From the NCBI GenBank assembly GCA_003280135.1, contig QCFW01000005.1:41306-105305 (forward strand): a stretch of DNA of 64,000 nucleotides, in the 5' to 3' direction. This DNA is from Prochlorococcus sp. AG-363-N16 (lineage in GTDB: Bacteria; Cyanobacteriota; Cyanobacteriia; PCC-6307; Cyanobiaceae). A program made the translations under genes and the position numbers. Under the pieces are notes generated by a model. That model was not told the origin of the DNA. It saw nothing but the letters and a program-made list of their open reading frames with translations, and made no database searches. Positions 47,913 through 56,035 of this stretch are shown here, one piece after another; the first letter of the stretch is position 1; each line of letters opens with the position of its first letter.

Positions 47913-49244
47913 ATGGAAGCAAGAGAAGAATGGCGCTCAGGCTTAGGATTTATGCTTGCTGCTGCTGGAAGTGCGGTTGGATTAGGTAATCTTTGGGGCT
48001 TTGCTTACAGGACTCAACAAGGAGGAGGAGCTGCGTTTCTGTTGCTCTATGTGCTGATTGTTTTAGTTGTTTGCCTGCCTGTTCTCGTTGCGGAAATGGT
48101 TTTAGGCAGAAGCACAACCAGTAGTCCATTGTTGGCTCCCGTTAAAGCAGGGGGAACATTATGGCAACCCATGGGTTGGGTTTTTGTAATTGCATCATGC
48201 GGAATTCTGTCTTTTTATGCGGTATTGATGGGATGGACTGCTGATACATTCTTTCATTCATTATTCTTTGGATTGCCTCAATCTCTTGATGAGGCAACAA
48301 CCTTTGTAACCTCAGTAAGCAAGGGGAGCAGTGTATTCCTTGGTCAGTTGTTAAGTTTGGTATTAACAGCCGCAGTTGTATCTGCTGGCATTAGAGGTGG
48401 AATTGAGAAAATCGCAAGGTGGAGCATGCCCTTGCTTTTTGGATTAGTAATAATTCTTGCAGTATGGTCAGCAACTTTGCCAGGAGCCTGGGATGGTTAT
48501 AAGGACTTTCTTTTAAAATGGGACTCAAGTCAATTAAGGAATCCAGAGACAATTCGTAATGCATTTGGACAAGCATTTTTCTCTTTGAGTCTGGGTATTG
48601 GAATAATGGTTGCTTATTCTTCTTATTTGAATAAAAAGAATCAACTTCCAAAACAAGCTTTAATAATTTCTGGGATGGATACGTCTGTTGGAATACTTGC
48701 AGGAATGGTTACTTTCCCGATCGTTGCAAGTTTTCCTCAGGTTCAAGAAGCTGTAAAAGGATCATTTGTGTCAACATTTTTTGTTGCTTTACCTACTGGC
48801 TTAAGTTCTTTAGGTATTACAGGTCAAATAATTGCTGTTTTACTTTTTTCTCTTACTTTTATTGCTGCATTAACTTCTGCGATTTCTCTTCTTGAGGTTC
48901 CTGTCTCATCACTAATTGATAGTTTTGGTTGGAATAGAAATAAAGCTGTAATTTTTTCTACAATATTAATATTCGTCATTGGAGTTCCTTCGGCTATTTC
49001 GGAAGATTTTTTAGGTAAAATGTTTACCTATATGGATATATTACTTTTGTTAGGTGGTTTCTTAATATCTATTTTGATTGGATGGTTTGTGACAAGAACC
49101 TATGACAACGATCTTTCAGAAAGCAACTCAAATATAAGTGTAAGGCGTTATTTGAAATTTATGCTTCGTTGGGTTTCACCTATCGCAATTGCATTTGGCT
49201 TATTTGTTAGTGTCTATGATTTAGTGAAATCGGCAATAACATAA
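47913..49244 (+). CDS. Sodium-dependent symporter, SNF (neurotransmitter:sodium symporter) family
   Basis: 443-aa protein with about 11 hydrophobic helices. The N-terminus WRSGLGFMLAAAGSAVGLGNLWGFAYRTQQGGGAAFLL has the unwound TM1 Na+/substrate site of LeuT-type carriers; G-N-x-W is conserved. VLVAEMVLGR follows in TM2. AFFSLSLGIGIMVAYSSY (TM6 region) and ALTSAISLLEVPVSSLID are in the second half. Substrate unknown; amino acids are usual. It lies between the intact and the decayed tRNA-Thr copies, so it may have entered with or been duplicated around that locus. Confidence 0.9.
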   Translation: MEAREEWRSGLGFMLAAAGSAVGLGNLWGFAYRTQQGGGAAFLLLYVLIVLVVCLPVLVAEMVLGRSTTSSPLLAPVKAGGTLWQPMGWVFVIASCGILSFYAVLMGWTADTFFHSLFFGLPQSLDEATTFVTSVSKGSSVFLGQLLSLVLTAAVVSAGIRGGIEKIARWSMPLLFGLVIILAVWSATLPGAWDGYKDFLLKWDSSQLRNPETIRNAFGQAFFSLSLGIGIMVAYSSYLNKKNQLPKQALIISGMDTSVGILAGMVTFPIVASFPQVQEAVKGSFVSTFFVALPTGLSSLGITGQIIAVLLFSLTFIAALTSAISLLEVPVSSLIDSFGWNRNKAVIFSTILIFVIGVPSAISEDFLGKMFTYMDILLLLGGFLISILIGWFVTRTYDNDLSESNSNISVRRYLKFMLRWVSPIAIAFGLFVSVYDLVKSAIT

Positions 49245-49567
49245 AATAGTTTTCTAATTAAATTAATTTCTTAATAAAAAAAACTCTCTAGGGTTTTCAA
49301 TTACCATTCTCAGTAGACAATGATGTATTTAATATCTGGTGAAGATTGGATCTTTTTCGCTTCAAATTTCTAAGCCTTGCTTCGTATAGAAAACGTACAT
49401 AAATACCCTCTAAGGCCTTATGGCTGATTTTTTTTAGTGGACTAAACCAACTGAAAGTGGATATCAAATCAAAATGCTCCCTCCCTAGGGTAATTTTTAG
49501 CAGCCTGAAAAACACCAGCTATCTTTCAAGAACATCTTTCAGATGAACTGTCCTGCAAAAAGTGTTA

Positions 49568-49770
49568 GGTGGTCCAACCCGGTCCACCTTTTTAATAAGC
49601 CCTTGTAGCTTAGCGGCAGAACACTCCTTGGTAAGGGCGAGGTCTCGGGTTCAAGTCCCGGACGAGGGCATTAGCCCAGACCTCTTATAAGAAAAAGCGA
49701 ATCAGCTACTAGAAGTTGTTTAAACCTAAAAGGGGACCTCCACTTTTTAGTCCATTTTTGCTCTCCTGAT
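49568..49770 (+). repeat. Degenerate second copy of the tRNA-Tyr end / tRNA-Thr / flank segment
   Basis: It matches 47306 to about 47500. Shared blocks: ccaacccggtccacc (tRNA-Tyr 3' end, shortened), ttaataagcccttgtagc, the tRNA-Thr sequence with substitutions, then gacctctt, aaagc, agaagttgttta and aaaggggacctcc against aaagtggatatc. Similarity fades after about 100 bp past the pseudo-tRNA. Copy distance is 2.26 kb. Confidence 0.85.
49599..49670 (+). pseudogene. Pseudo tRNA-Thr
   Basis: The acceptor stem gcccttg/cgagggc is kept. The D arm has tagcttagcggcagaac (the intact gene has tagctcagcggtagagc). The anticodon stem is disrupted: actccttggtaagggcgag lacks one c of ctccc. An extra g sits between T stem and acceptor (cccggacgagggc). 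It is unlikely to fold as a functional tRNA-Thr. Confidence 0.85.
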
Positions 49771-50101
49771 CATTCTTGCTTGATGCATCTAAACCGATGC
49801 AATTCAAGAAATATACTCATTAAAATAAGCGGCAAAGCTTTGAAAAAATTAATCCGAGAGAAGCAATATTAATTAGCAAAAGTAAATTATTGAGCTAAAA
49901 AACAAAATTTAGTTCTGTACAAATATTGACTTAAGGCATTTAAGGCTAATTCTCGAGTAATCATTCCATGATAATTAATAAAAATGTCAACATATTTAAT
50001 GCTGATAGAAGCTTCTTTTTCTTTGCCGAAAGTATTTTTAAACTACTAAAAACAACTAAAACTAGTATATCAATAATAAAATATGGGATCTCTCGTTGGG
50101 T

Positions 50102-50521
50102 TCAATGAGTTGCGCATGGCATCCACATGTTTCCCATCTTATGAACTCCTAAACAGCCCAACTTTTTAGCTTCTGCTTCTGCCTGTGATCTTTTCGAATA
50201 AACATAGATATTCTTCAAAGAAGACTGAGAATCTTCAAAAGTTTGCTGTAAAGATGACTGTTCTGGACTCCATACTTTTAAACCCATTGTAGTTATTCCT
50301 GCGGAAAAAATACCCATACCAACGATTGAAGCATTAACAACTCCCATAGCAACAACACCTAAAGATACAACTCCCATTGGGACTATACCTATCGTAAAAA
50401 TTCCCATAGGGACTATGCCTATCGAAACAATGCCAAGAGGAGCAATACCAATTGCAATTTTTTTAGGTTTACTTCCACAATGAGTGGAGGGTTCAGAGTG
50501 TTTCTGCTGGGAACTATTCAT
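50102..50521 (-). CDS. Decapeptide-repeat protein with C-terminal DUF3721 domain
   Basis: 139 aa. Residues 22-80 are six ten-residue units of the type IGIVPMGIVS (Gly at 25, 30, 35 and onward), which should form a hydrophobic beta-solenoid or membrane-associated coil. Residues 113-139 are a DUF3721 domain, AEAEAKKLGCLGVHKMG then NMWMPCATH, with C123, H127, C136 and H139 as likely metal ligands. The N-terminus is polar (His, Cys) with no signal peptide. It is 21 bp after the DUF3721 lipoprotein gene on the same strand and likely shares a transcript. Function unknown; a metal-related role is inferred from the Cys/His set. Confidence 0.7.
   Translation of the reverse strand: MNSSQQKHSEPSTHCGSKPKKIAIGIAPLGIVSIGIVPMGIFTIGIVPMGVVSLGVVAMGVVNASIVGMGIFSAGITTMGLKVWSPEQSSLQQTFEDSQSSLKNIYVYSKRSQAEAEAKKLGCLGVHKMGNMWMPCATH
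50275..50455 (-). repeat. 30-bp imperfect repeats coding the decapeptide units
   Basis: Six in-frame 30-bp units encode residues about 22-82 of the preceding gene, with the recurring core ccyatagggacyatrcctat (plus strand, degenerate). The units have drifted at synonymous sites and at the P/M/V positions, so the repeat is old or selected at protein level. Confidence 0.8.
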
Positions 50522-50542
50522 AGAAATACTTTTCCTTATATT

Positions 50543-50797
50543 TTAATGCTTATGATGTTCGTGATCAGGTCCATCCTGATGACCTTCATGCGCTTGATGG
50601 GTTTTGCAAGGCATCCACTTATCCCCCATTTTATGGGCACCAGAGCAATTGAAATTCTTAGCTGCCTCCTCTGCTTCAGCCTTTGTATCAAAGAAAACTG
50701 ACATTTTCTTTGTAGAGGACTCAGGAGAACACCCAGCCAAAACCATTCCAAAAAACAAAGATGATAAAAGAAAACTTTTGTTCAAGGCTAAAACCAA
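50543..50797 (-). CDS. DUF3721 lipoprotein with His-rich tail
   Basis: 84 aa. Signal peptide with lipobox VLAGC (C23), so a lipoprotein. Residues 38-67 form a DUF3721 domain (EAAKNFNCSGAHKMGDKWMPCKTH). The tail has eight His in 16 residues (HQAHEGHQDGPDHEHHKH), a typical divalent metal-binding tract. No ATG: TTG at 50797 or TTG at 50785 (gives NKSFLLSSLFFGM). It sits between the hupE promoter region and the repeat protein, and is likely a periplasmic metal carrier or buffer (inference). Confidence 0.75.
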   Translation of the reverse strand: MVLALNKSFLLSSLFFGMVLAGCSPESSTKKMSVFFDTKAEAEEAAKNFNCSGAHKMGDKWMPCKTHQAHEGHQDGPDHEHHKH

Positions 50798-50815
50798 ATA
50801 TGAAATTAGTAAGTT

Positions 50816-50831
50816 AAGTCAATTTTGACTT
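50816..50831. promoter_or_regulatory. 16-bp palindrome between the DUF3721 lipoprotein and hupE genes
   Basis: aagtcaattttgactt: arms AAGTCAA and TTGACTT with a two-base spacer, perfect. It lies 19-34 bases before the lipoprotein start, in the divergent region. A related half (gaaagtcactaaag) occurs about 35 bp away. It could be an operator for a metal-responsive repressor or simply a hairpin; not established. Confidence 0.4.
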
Positions 50832-51044
50832 TTTGGCATTTTTAAACTTTTTGAAAGTCACTAAAGTAAAAAAGTTGATGTCAGATATATTTCAAACTAA
50901 TTATATGAAAGCTTAATCAATTGAATTTATAGGAATCAGAATAGATAGGTAGTTTTTTAATTCAAACAAAGAAAACTTATGGTGTCAAAATTGATCAATG
51001 CGAGTTACAGTTTTGGTTATATTTTAAATTTTACAAGGTTACAG

Positions 51045-51665
51045 ATGCTTGGCCGAAAATCTCTACTTTATTCAATAAGCATGACTGTTATTGTAGTCGG
51101 TGGGATGTTTATCCCAGCATTAGCTCATCACCCTTTTGGCATGGGTGAAAGCTATGATCTCTCAATATTGCAAGGTTTAGCGAGCGGCATTGGTCATCCA
51201 CTTCTTGGTCCAGATCATCTTCTTTTTATGTTGGCTATAGGCTTAGTAGGATTAAGAAACCCAAGTAAATGGGTTTTACCGCTTCTTTTAATAGGTATTG
51301 CAGGAAGTGGATTAGTTCAATTGATCCCCTTACCTAATGTTTTAGTTCCCTGGGCAGAAGCGATTGTTTCGCTATCTCTGGCAATAGAAGGCTTAATTGT
51401 TATGAATTTTATAAGTACAAAATGGCTTTTACCAATGTTTGCCTTACATGGGTACCTACTAGGAAGCACAATTGTTGGGGCGGAGCCGACTCCTCTTATC
51501 GGATATTTTTTAGGACTTATTATTGCTCAAGGTGGCTTACTAATAATGACAACAAAAGCATCACAAAAAATAATTCATTTACTTGGAAGTAATGGAAGAA
51601 TCTTTGCCTCAGGTATATGGATAGGGATAGGTTCTGCATTCTCCTGGATTGCTCTAATCGATTAA
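51045..51665 (+). CDS. hupE: HupE/UreJ-family metal (Ni/Co) permease-like protein
   Basis: Membrane protein of the HupE/UreJ family, which handles nickel or cobalt for hydrogenase and urease. The start at MLGRKSLL (51045) gives a Sec-type signal ending ALA before HHPFGMGE; an earlier ATG is at 50979. The mature part has about six hydrophobic helices with the signature SGIGHPLLGPDHLLFMLAIGLVGL (about residues 50-73), containing the conserved HxxxxxDH. No hydrogenase or urease gene is in the window, so the substrate is probably Co or Ni for other uses (inference). Divergent from two DUF3721 genes. Confidence 0.85.
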   Translation: MLGRKSLLYSISMTVIVVGGMFIPALAHHPFGMGESYDLSILQGLASGIGHPLLGPDHLLFMLAIGLVGLRNPSKWVLPLLLIGIAGSGLVQLIPLPNVLVPWAEAIVSLSLAIEGLIVMNFISTKWLLPMFALHGYLLGSTIVGAEPTPLIGYFLGLIIAQGGLLIMTTKASQKIIHLLGSNGRIFASGIWIGIGSAFSWIALID

Positions 51666-51717
51666 CAGATTAGAAAGACTACTCGAAATTAAACGCCTCT
51701 ATTAAAGATCATTTTCC

Positions 51718-52119
51718 ATGACAAATGTCATTAGGCCTATTACACCAATAAACGATTTCGAAAAAGCTATGACTTTTGCAAATTTATCAGAAAAAGAGTA
51801 TGAGATTATTGAATATATTAGATATACAGGGATATTCTCTCAACCAATGATTACGAAAGATCTGCGAATTGAAAGTAAACCTCCTGTCTTTTCAATTATT
51901 TGTGAAGCTTCAAGGAAAATTGGCACTCATATACCTGCACATTTTGCAGCTGTGCGTAAATGGTCAAAGATGATTAATCCAAATGGAGTAAGATGGGATG
52001 GTGATCTTATTTGTAGTGCAATTAAAAACATTGATGGCGAATTATTGACTCCTGAAAATAGAAATTCCTTGTATGATTTTCTTTCTGTGCATAAAGAATT
52101 ATTCACAGGGATTTCATAA
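51718..52119 (+). CDS. Conserved hypothetical (133 aa), orphan
   Basis: Soluble, no signal or membrane segment. Features: FANLSEKEYEIIEYIRYTGIF, ICEASRKIGTHIPAHFAAVRKWSKMINPNGVRWDGDLICSA and LYDFLSVHKELF. Mixed alpha/beta by composition, with two Cys at about 62 and 102. No catalytic motif known to me. It lies 50 bp after hupE on the same strand, and the next gene starts about 200 bp later, so it may belong to the hupE transcript. I cannot assign a function. Confidence 0.65.
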   Translation: MTNVIRPITPINDFEKAMTFANLSEKEYEIIEYIRYTGIFSQPMITKDLRIESKPPVFSIICEASRKIGTHIPAHFAAVRKWSKMINPNGVRWDGDLICSAIKNIDGELLTPENRNSLYDFLSVHKELFTGIS

Positions 52120-52321
52120 ACAATAAAGTCATATAGTATTATTACTAAATAAATGTAATCCTTAAATAATTTAAGACTTAGTAAAAATTGTATTTTTAGA
52201 ATCTTATTATTCTAGGTCCTTGAAAGAACGGGAAAATATAAAATTTTACTTTGTTCATAATGCAATCAACTCAAGGATTGATTAAGATGAGTTTCATAAA
52301 AGTAAACTGAAATTAAATCCA

Positions 52322-53698
52322 TTGTTACATCAAAACTTTTCTATAGATGAACTCAAAAGACAAGTATCTTCTGGCAAAACAAGACCTGAGGAATGGAGGA
52401 GATCTCAATTAAAGAAAATTAAATTAATTATTGAGAAGCATCAGTCAGAAATTATTGATGCGCTAAAAATTGACTTAGGCAAGCCAGACACAGAAGCTTT
52501 ATTTGAATTAATTGCTTTAAGTCAAGAATTAAAACTAATAGAAAAGAAGCTTAAAAGCTGGATGAAGTCTAAAGTAATAGACATCCCATTATCTCTACAG
52601 CCTGGAACAGCCAAAGTTATGCAAGAGCCATTGGGCTGCGTACTTATAATTGGTGCATGGAATTACCCCTTCATGTTAACCATACAACCTTTAATATCAG
52701 CTTTTGCTGCTGGAAATACAGCTGTTTTAAAACCATCTGAATTTGCTCCTGAAACTTCAAAATTAATAACTAAGCTATTTACAAAATATTTTCCAGTAAA
52801 TGTTTTAATGGTTCTAGAAGGAGATGGTAACTTCTCAGAACAATTAGTTAACAAAAACTTTGACCACATCTTCTTTACTGGTGGAAGTAAAACAGGAGCA
52901 AAGGTTATGCAAGCAGCTGCAAAAAATCTAACCCCAGTAACACTAGAGTTAGGAGGAAGGAACCCAGCACTAGTCATGCAGGGAAGTGATATTGAAATAT
53001 CTGCAAAAAGATTGGTTTGGGGAAAATGTCTCAATGCTGGTCAAACATGTTTAGCTCCAAATCATTTGTTGGTAGATAAAAGTTTAAAGAATTCCTTAGT
53101 TGATGCATTAAAAAAAAATATAATTAGCTTTTATGGCTTTAATCCTGTTAAATCAAATGAGCTAGGAAAGCTTAATTTACGACAATTTGAAAAGATAAAG
53201 AATATTATAAGCAAAGCAAGCAAAGATAATCAGATCATATTTGGCGGAGATATTGATGAGGAAAATCAAAAAATTTCGCCTACATTAATTGATTTAAAAG
53301 GAATAAAAGATCCCATAATAGAAGAAGAGTTATTTGGACCATTAATTCCAATAATTAGTGTAAATAGCTTTATAGAGGCTCTCTCTTTTGTAAAAACTGA
53401 CAGCAAGCCTCTAGCTATATATATGTTTGGAGGTAGTAAAAAAGAACAAGAAACTCTTTTAGAGACTACAAGCTCAGGGGGTGTTTGCTTTAATGATGTA
53501 ATTCTGCATGCAGGAATCCCTGAAATGCCTTTTGGCGGAGTTGGAACAAGTGGCATGGGAAAATATCATGGACAGGCTGGCTTCAAAAATTTCTCAAATC
53601 AAAAAGCTATCTTCTCTAAACCTTTTTGGCTAGACATTAATTTCCGATACCCTCCTTATAAACTAGATATATCGATTCTTAAGAAGCTTTTCAGGTAA
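52322..53698 (+). CDS. Aldehyde dehydrogenase (fatty-aldehyde/AlkH-type)
   Basis: NAD(P)-dependent oxidation of aldehydes. 458 aa with IIGAWNYPFMLTIQPLISAFAAGNTAVLKPSE (about 110-142), FFTGGSKTGAKVM (coenzyme loop), LELGGRNPALV with the general-base Glu, and NAGQTCLAPNHLLV with the catalytic Cys. It resembles class 3 fatty-aldehyde dehydrogenases by its short N-terminus and hydrophobic basic C-terminal tail (PPYKLDISILKKLFR), which may dock to membrane. No ATG; TTG at 52322 chosen. Possibly removes aldehydes from lipid peroxidation or alkane pathways (inference). Confidence 0.88.
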   Translation: MLHQNFSIDELKRQVSSGKTRPEEWRRSQLKKIKLIIEKHQSEIIDALKIDLGKPDTEALFELIALSQELKLIEKKLKSWMKSKVIDIPLSLQPGTAKVMQEPLGCVLIIGAWNYPFMLTIQPLISAFAAGNTAVLKPSEFAPETSKLITKLFTKYFPVNVLMVLEGDGNFSEQLVNKNFDHIFFTGGSKTGAKVMQAAAKNLTPVTLELGGRNPALVMQGSDIEISAKRLVWGKCLNAGQTCLAPNHLLVDKSLKNSLVDALKKNIISFYGFNPVKSNELGKLNLRQFEKIKNIISKASKDNQIIFGGDIDEENQKISPTLIDLKGIKDPIIEEELFGPLIPIISVNSFIEALSFVKTDSKPLAIYMFGGSKKEQETLLETTSSGGVCFNDVILHAGIPEMPFGGVGTSGMGKYHGQAGFKNFSNQKAIFSKPFWLDINFRYPPYKLDISILKKLFR

Positions 53699-53779
53699 AC
53701 AAAAAAGTTCTTAAAATTTAGCTAGCTGCTATGGCGTATTAAAAAAATGGTCTTATCTTATAAGTAAAATTTTAGAAAA

Positions 53780-54661
53780 ATGCGAAGAACACTACTACTG
53801 TCTTTTGGCTTGTTTTCACTGCTCTTATGTCCTTCATTTGCTCGAGAAATAATAATAAAAGAAGGAGATACCTTGTCAGGGATAGCTAAAAAATATAACC
53901 TATCGATCAGATCTTTAATGGAAAAGAATCAAATATTTAACTCTGATAATTTACAAATAGGTCAGAAAATTAATTTACCAGAAAAAATCTCTCTTGAACA
54001 ATATAACAATTATTATATTGTTCAAAAAGGGGATACTTTAGTTAATATAGCTAATAAATATAATATAAATAAAAAATTAATTTTAGAAATAAATAATTTC
54101 GACAACCCTAATATTCTTTATGTTGGTCAAAAAGTAAACATCCCAGAAGGAGCAACTAATAGAATTATCAATAATAGTATAAGCTCACATGTTGTAAGAA
54201 AAGGCGAGACACTAACAATGATTTCGAAAAAATATAATGTTTCAATAGAAAATATTATAAGTATAAATAATATTGAAGATCCAAGTTTTATTAAACCAGG
54301 TTCAACTCTAATAATAAGAACTAATCAAAAAGTTACTAGCTCTTTATTAGGTACTTCCAAAAAATCTACGACTGTTCTAGCATCAAATGCATCGAAGATA
54401 TTAATAGCAGAATCAGATACCGTTCCTGATTGGAGGAAATATGGATCACTTAAAATTAACTGGGCAAACTGGAAAGAAATGAATGGAAGCTACGTTACCC
54501 CTGCAATAAATTTAAATGGAAAGCCTTTATTCCTTGCAGTTAATTGCTCAACAACCAGAATGAATAATACTGGCAAAAATAGTCAATGGGGAAAGTGGTT
54601 TGCACCTGAAACAGAATTTGAATTCAATTTAGTAGATGATGTTTGTAAAGCTAATTCTTAG
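53780..54661 (+). CDS. Secreted protein with three LysM domains
   Basis: A signal peptide (RRTLLLSFGLFSLLLCPSFA) is followed by three LysM domains, which bind peptidoglycan: IIIKEGDTLSGIAKKYNLSIRSL (about 24-46), YIVQKGDTLVNIANKYNINKKLI (about 78-100) and HVVRKGETLTMISKKYNVSIENI (about 140-162). The C-terminal 85 residues contain SLKINWANWKEMNGSYVTPAINLNGKPLFLAVNCS and a Trp-rich motif (WGKWFAPETEFEF), a domain I do not recognise. Should sit in the periplasm on the cell wall. Strongly AT-rich, more so than its neighbours. Confidence 0.85.
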   Translation: MRRTLLLSFGLFSLLLCPSFAREIIIKEGDTLSGIAKKYNLSIRSLMEKNQIFNSDNLQIGQKINLPEKISLEQYNNYYIVQKGDTLVNIANKYNINKKLILEINNFDNPNILYVGQKVNIPEGATNRIINNSISSHVVRKGETLTMISKKYNVSIENIISINNIEDPSFIKPGSTLIIRTNQKVTSSLLGTSKKSTTVLASNASKILIAESDTVPDWRKYGSLKINWANWKEMNGSYVTPAINLNGKPLFLAVNCSTTRMNNTGKNSQWGKWFAPETEFEFNLVDDVCKANS

Positions 54662-54691
54662 TATTTTTAACTTAGAAAACTAAAATGTGAT

Positions 54692-55705
54692 TCAAGAAGG
54701 AGGCTCTTCAACTATTTGAAGACGAATCTTTTTACCTCCAGCAATTTCTCCAAGAGAAATTCTCATAGTTGATCCAGTAAGAGTTTGTAAAGCGTTTAAA
54801 ACATCTCGCAAATAAGGAGTACTACTTCCACTTTCTAACCAAATTTTTTCATGCAAATGCTCGAGTCTCCTCCAAGCTGTATAGAGTCTAAGTACTGAGG
54901 CTTCTACATTTTTTGCTTGGCCAAATGCATCACTCAAAAAACCCAAAGCGTTTATTCTCTTTGCTTCTTGTGTTGCTTTTTCTAAATTCAACTCCAATTG
55001 ATTAAAAGCTCTTAATGACATTGAGGCATCAATTGCTCTAGTAATACACTTAGCAGTACTAGCAACATCTTTAAGAGATTCAAGACCTTGCTCGTCTTTT
55101 AAAGCTTCACGAAATTCTTCTTGCTGATTCTTTGGCAACTTTGATAATTCCCTAACTAAAGGAGCTACCACTTTTGAAGGCAACAAATTTGCTTGAGCCC
55201 TTTCTCTAATCTCCTCAGGCAACAGATCACTTGTCGCAGAAGTAAAGTCATCCGCAAGCCTTTTTACTTGCTTACGCGTAATTTCTTTACCTTCATTGGC
55301 TGAGTCTGCAATCATTTGTTGTACTTCAGGTACTGATTGAGCTGTTTCGATAAATGCTCTTCTAGAGAAATTATTTACGCTAGTTTCTTTAAGAAGCCCT
55401 CCTCCAACCAACTCATCAGAGGAATCAGCAAGTTTAATCAAAGAATAAGCTCTTGTTTTGCTGATTTCCATCTCTCTAAGCCATTGCAAAAAACCTGTAC
55501 CTCTTCCTGTCCCACCTCTCTTTTCACGATCTCGAATCACTCGTAAAATTCTTCCTCGCCAAATCTCCGTTTGCAAATCAAACCGATCACATATAGACCA
55601 TGCTTTCTCAAGTCGATCAATAAATTCGATACTGCTTAATTCATCTTGATTAGGATCTGGCAAGTCCAATTCAAAACTAGATGGATCGGGTTTCACAAAA
55701 ATCAA
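54692..55705 (-). CDS. Conserved cyanobacterial protein with HTH-like segment
   Basis: 337 aa, mostly helical and charged. A helix-turn-helix-like stretch lies at WLREMEISKTRAYSLIKLADSSDEL (about residues 73-98). A ParB/DNA-binding-like sequence, EGKEITRKQVKRLADDF, follows at about 138-155. The C-terminal half (AFNQLELNLEKATQEAKRINALGFLSDAFGQAKNVEASVLRL) looks like a helical dimer. Nothing catalytic. It is convergent with the LysM gene and divergent from psaE (115 bp). A DNA-binding or nucleoid role is suggested by the motif only; it has no matching name that I recall. Confidence 0.6.
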   Translation of the reverse strand: MIFVKPDPSSFELDLPDPNQDELSSIEFIDRLEKAWSICDRFDLQTEIWRGRILRVIRDREKRGGTGRGTGFLQWLREMEISKTRAYSLIKLADSSDELVGGGLLKETSVNNFSRRAFIETAQSVPEVQQMIADSANEGKEITRKQVKRLADDFTSATSDLLPEEIRERAQANLLPSKVVAPLVRELSKLPKNQQEEFREALKDEQGLESLKDVASTAKCITRAIDASMSLRAFNQLELNLEKATQEAKRINALGFLSDAFGQAKNVEASVLRLYTAWRRLEHLHEKIWLESGSSTPYLRDVLNALQTLTGSTMRISLGEIAGGKKIRLQIVEEPPS

Positions 55706-55820
55706 AAATTTTATCTAATGCTTACATAAACCAAATCATTCAGGACGACATTCTGTGACGCTGAAGCAACTTTGTACTTAAGTCGCGATAATGTATATAT
55801 GAAATCTCCTCATACTAGAA

Positions 55821-56030
55821 ATGGCCATCTCCAGGGGTGACAAGGTTCGCGTTAAGCGCCCAGAATCATATTGGTACAACGAAATTGGCAAAGTTGCTTC
55901 AGTGGACACATCAGGGATTAAGTACCCTGTTGTTGTTCGGTTTGAAAAAGTAAATTATGCAGCTTATAGCGGAATTGATGGGGGTAACAATACAAACAAC
56001 TTTGCGGAAGCTGAATTAGAGGTTGTTTAA
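55821..56030 (+). CDS. psaE: Photosystem I reaction centre subunit IV
   Basis: Stromal SH3-like subunit that assists ferredoxin docking and cyclic electron flow. 69 aa: [50 protein letters not shown] then [14 protein letters not shown], the entire family domain. ATG at 55821. Five bases before mutM, so probably co-transcribed. Confidence 0.98.
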   Translation: MAISRGDKVRVKRPESYWYNEIGKVASVDTSGIKYPVVVRFEKVNYAAYSGIDGGNNTNNFAEAELEVV

Positions 56031-56035
56031 ATCTA

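Larger units (their letters stand above)
49245..50101. other. Gap with decayed tRNA segment and no confident gene
   Basis: 856 bp. 49245-49567 holds no confident gene but carries the 15-mer ctgaaagtggatatc at 49451-49465. 49568-49770 is the decayed duplicate of the tRNA-Tyr end, tRNA-Thr and downstream flank. 49771-50101 is AT-rich. A 46-codon frame (ATG 49968 to TGA 50106-50108, IINKNVNIFNADRSFFFF...) overlaps the end of the next gene; I give it little weight. Confidence 0.6.

Noticed and set aside
49297..49515. 72-codon minus-strand frame
   Set aside because: It overlaps the repeated 15-mer and looks like random AT-rich sequence; no recognisable features.
49968..50108. 46-codon frame overlapping the end of the repeat protein gene
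   Set aside because: Very AT-rich and low complexity; overlaps the next gene end; no support.
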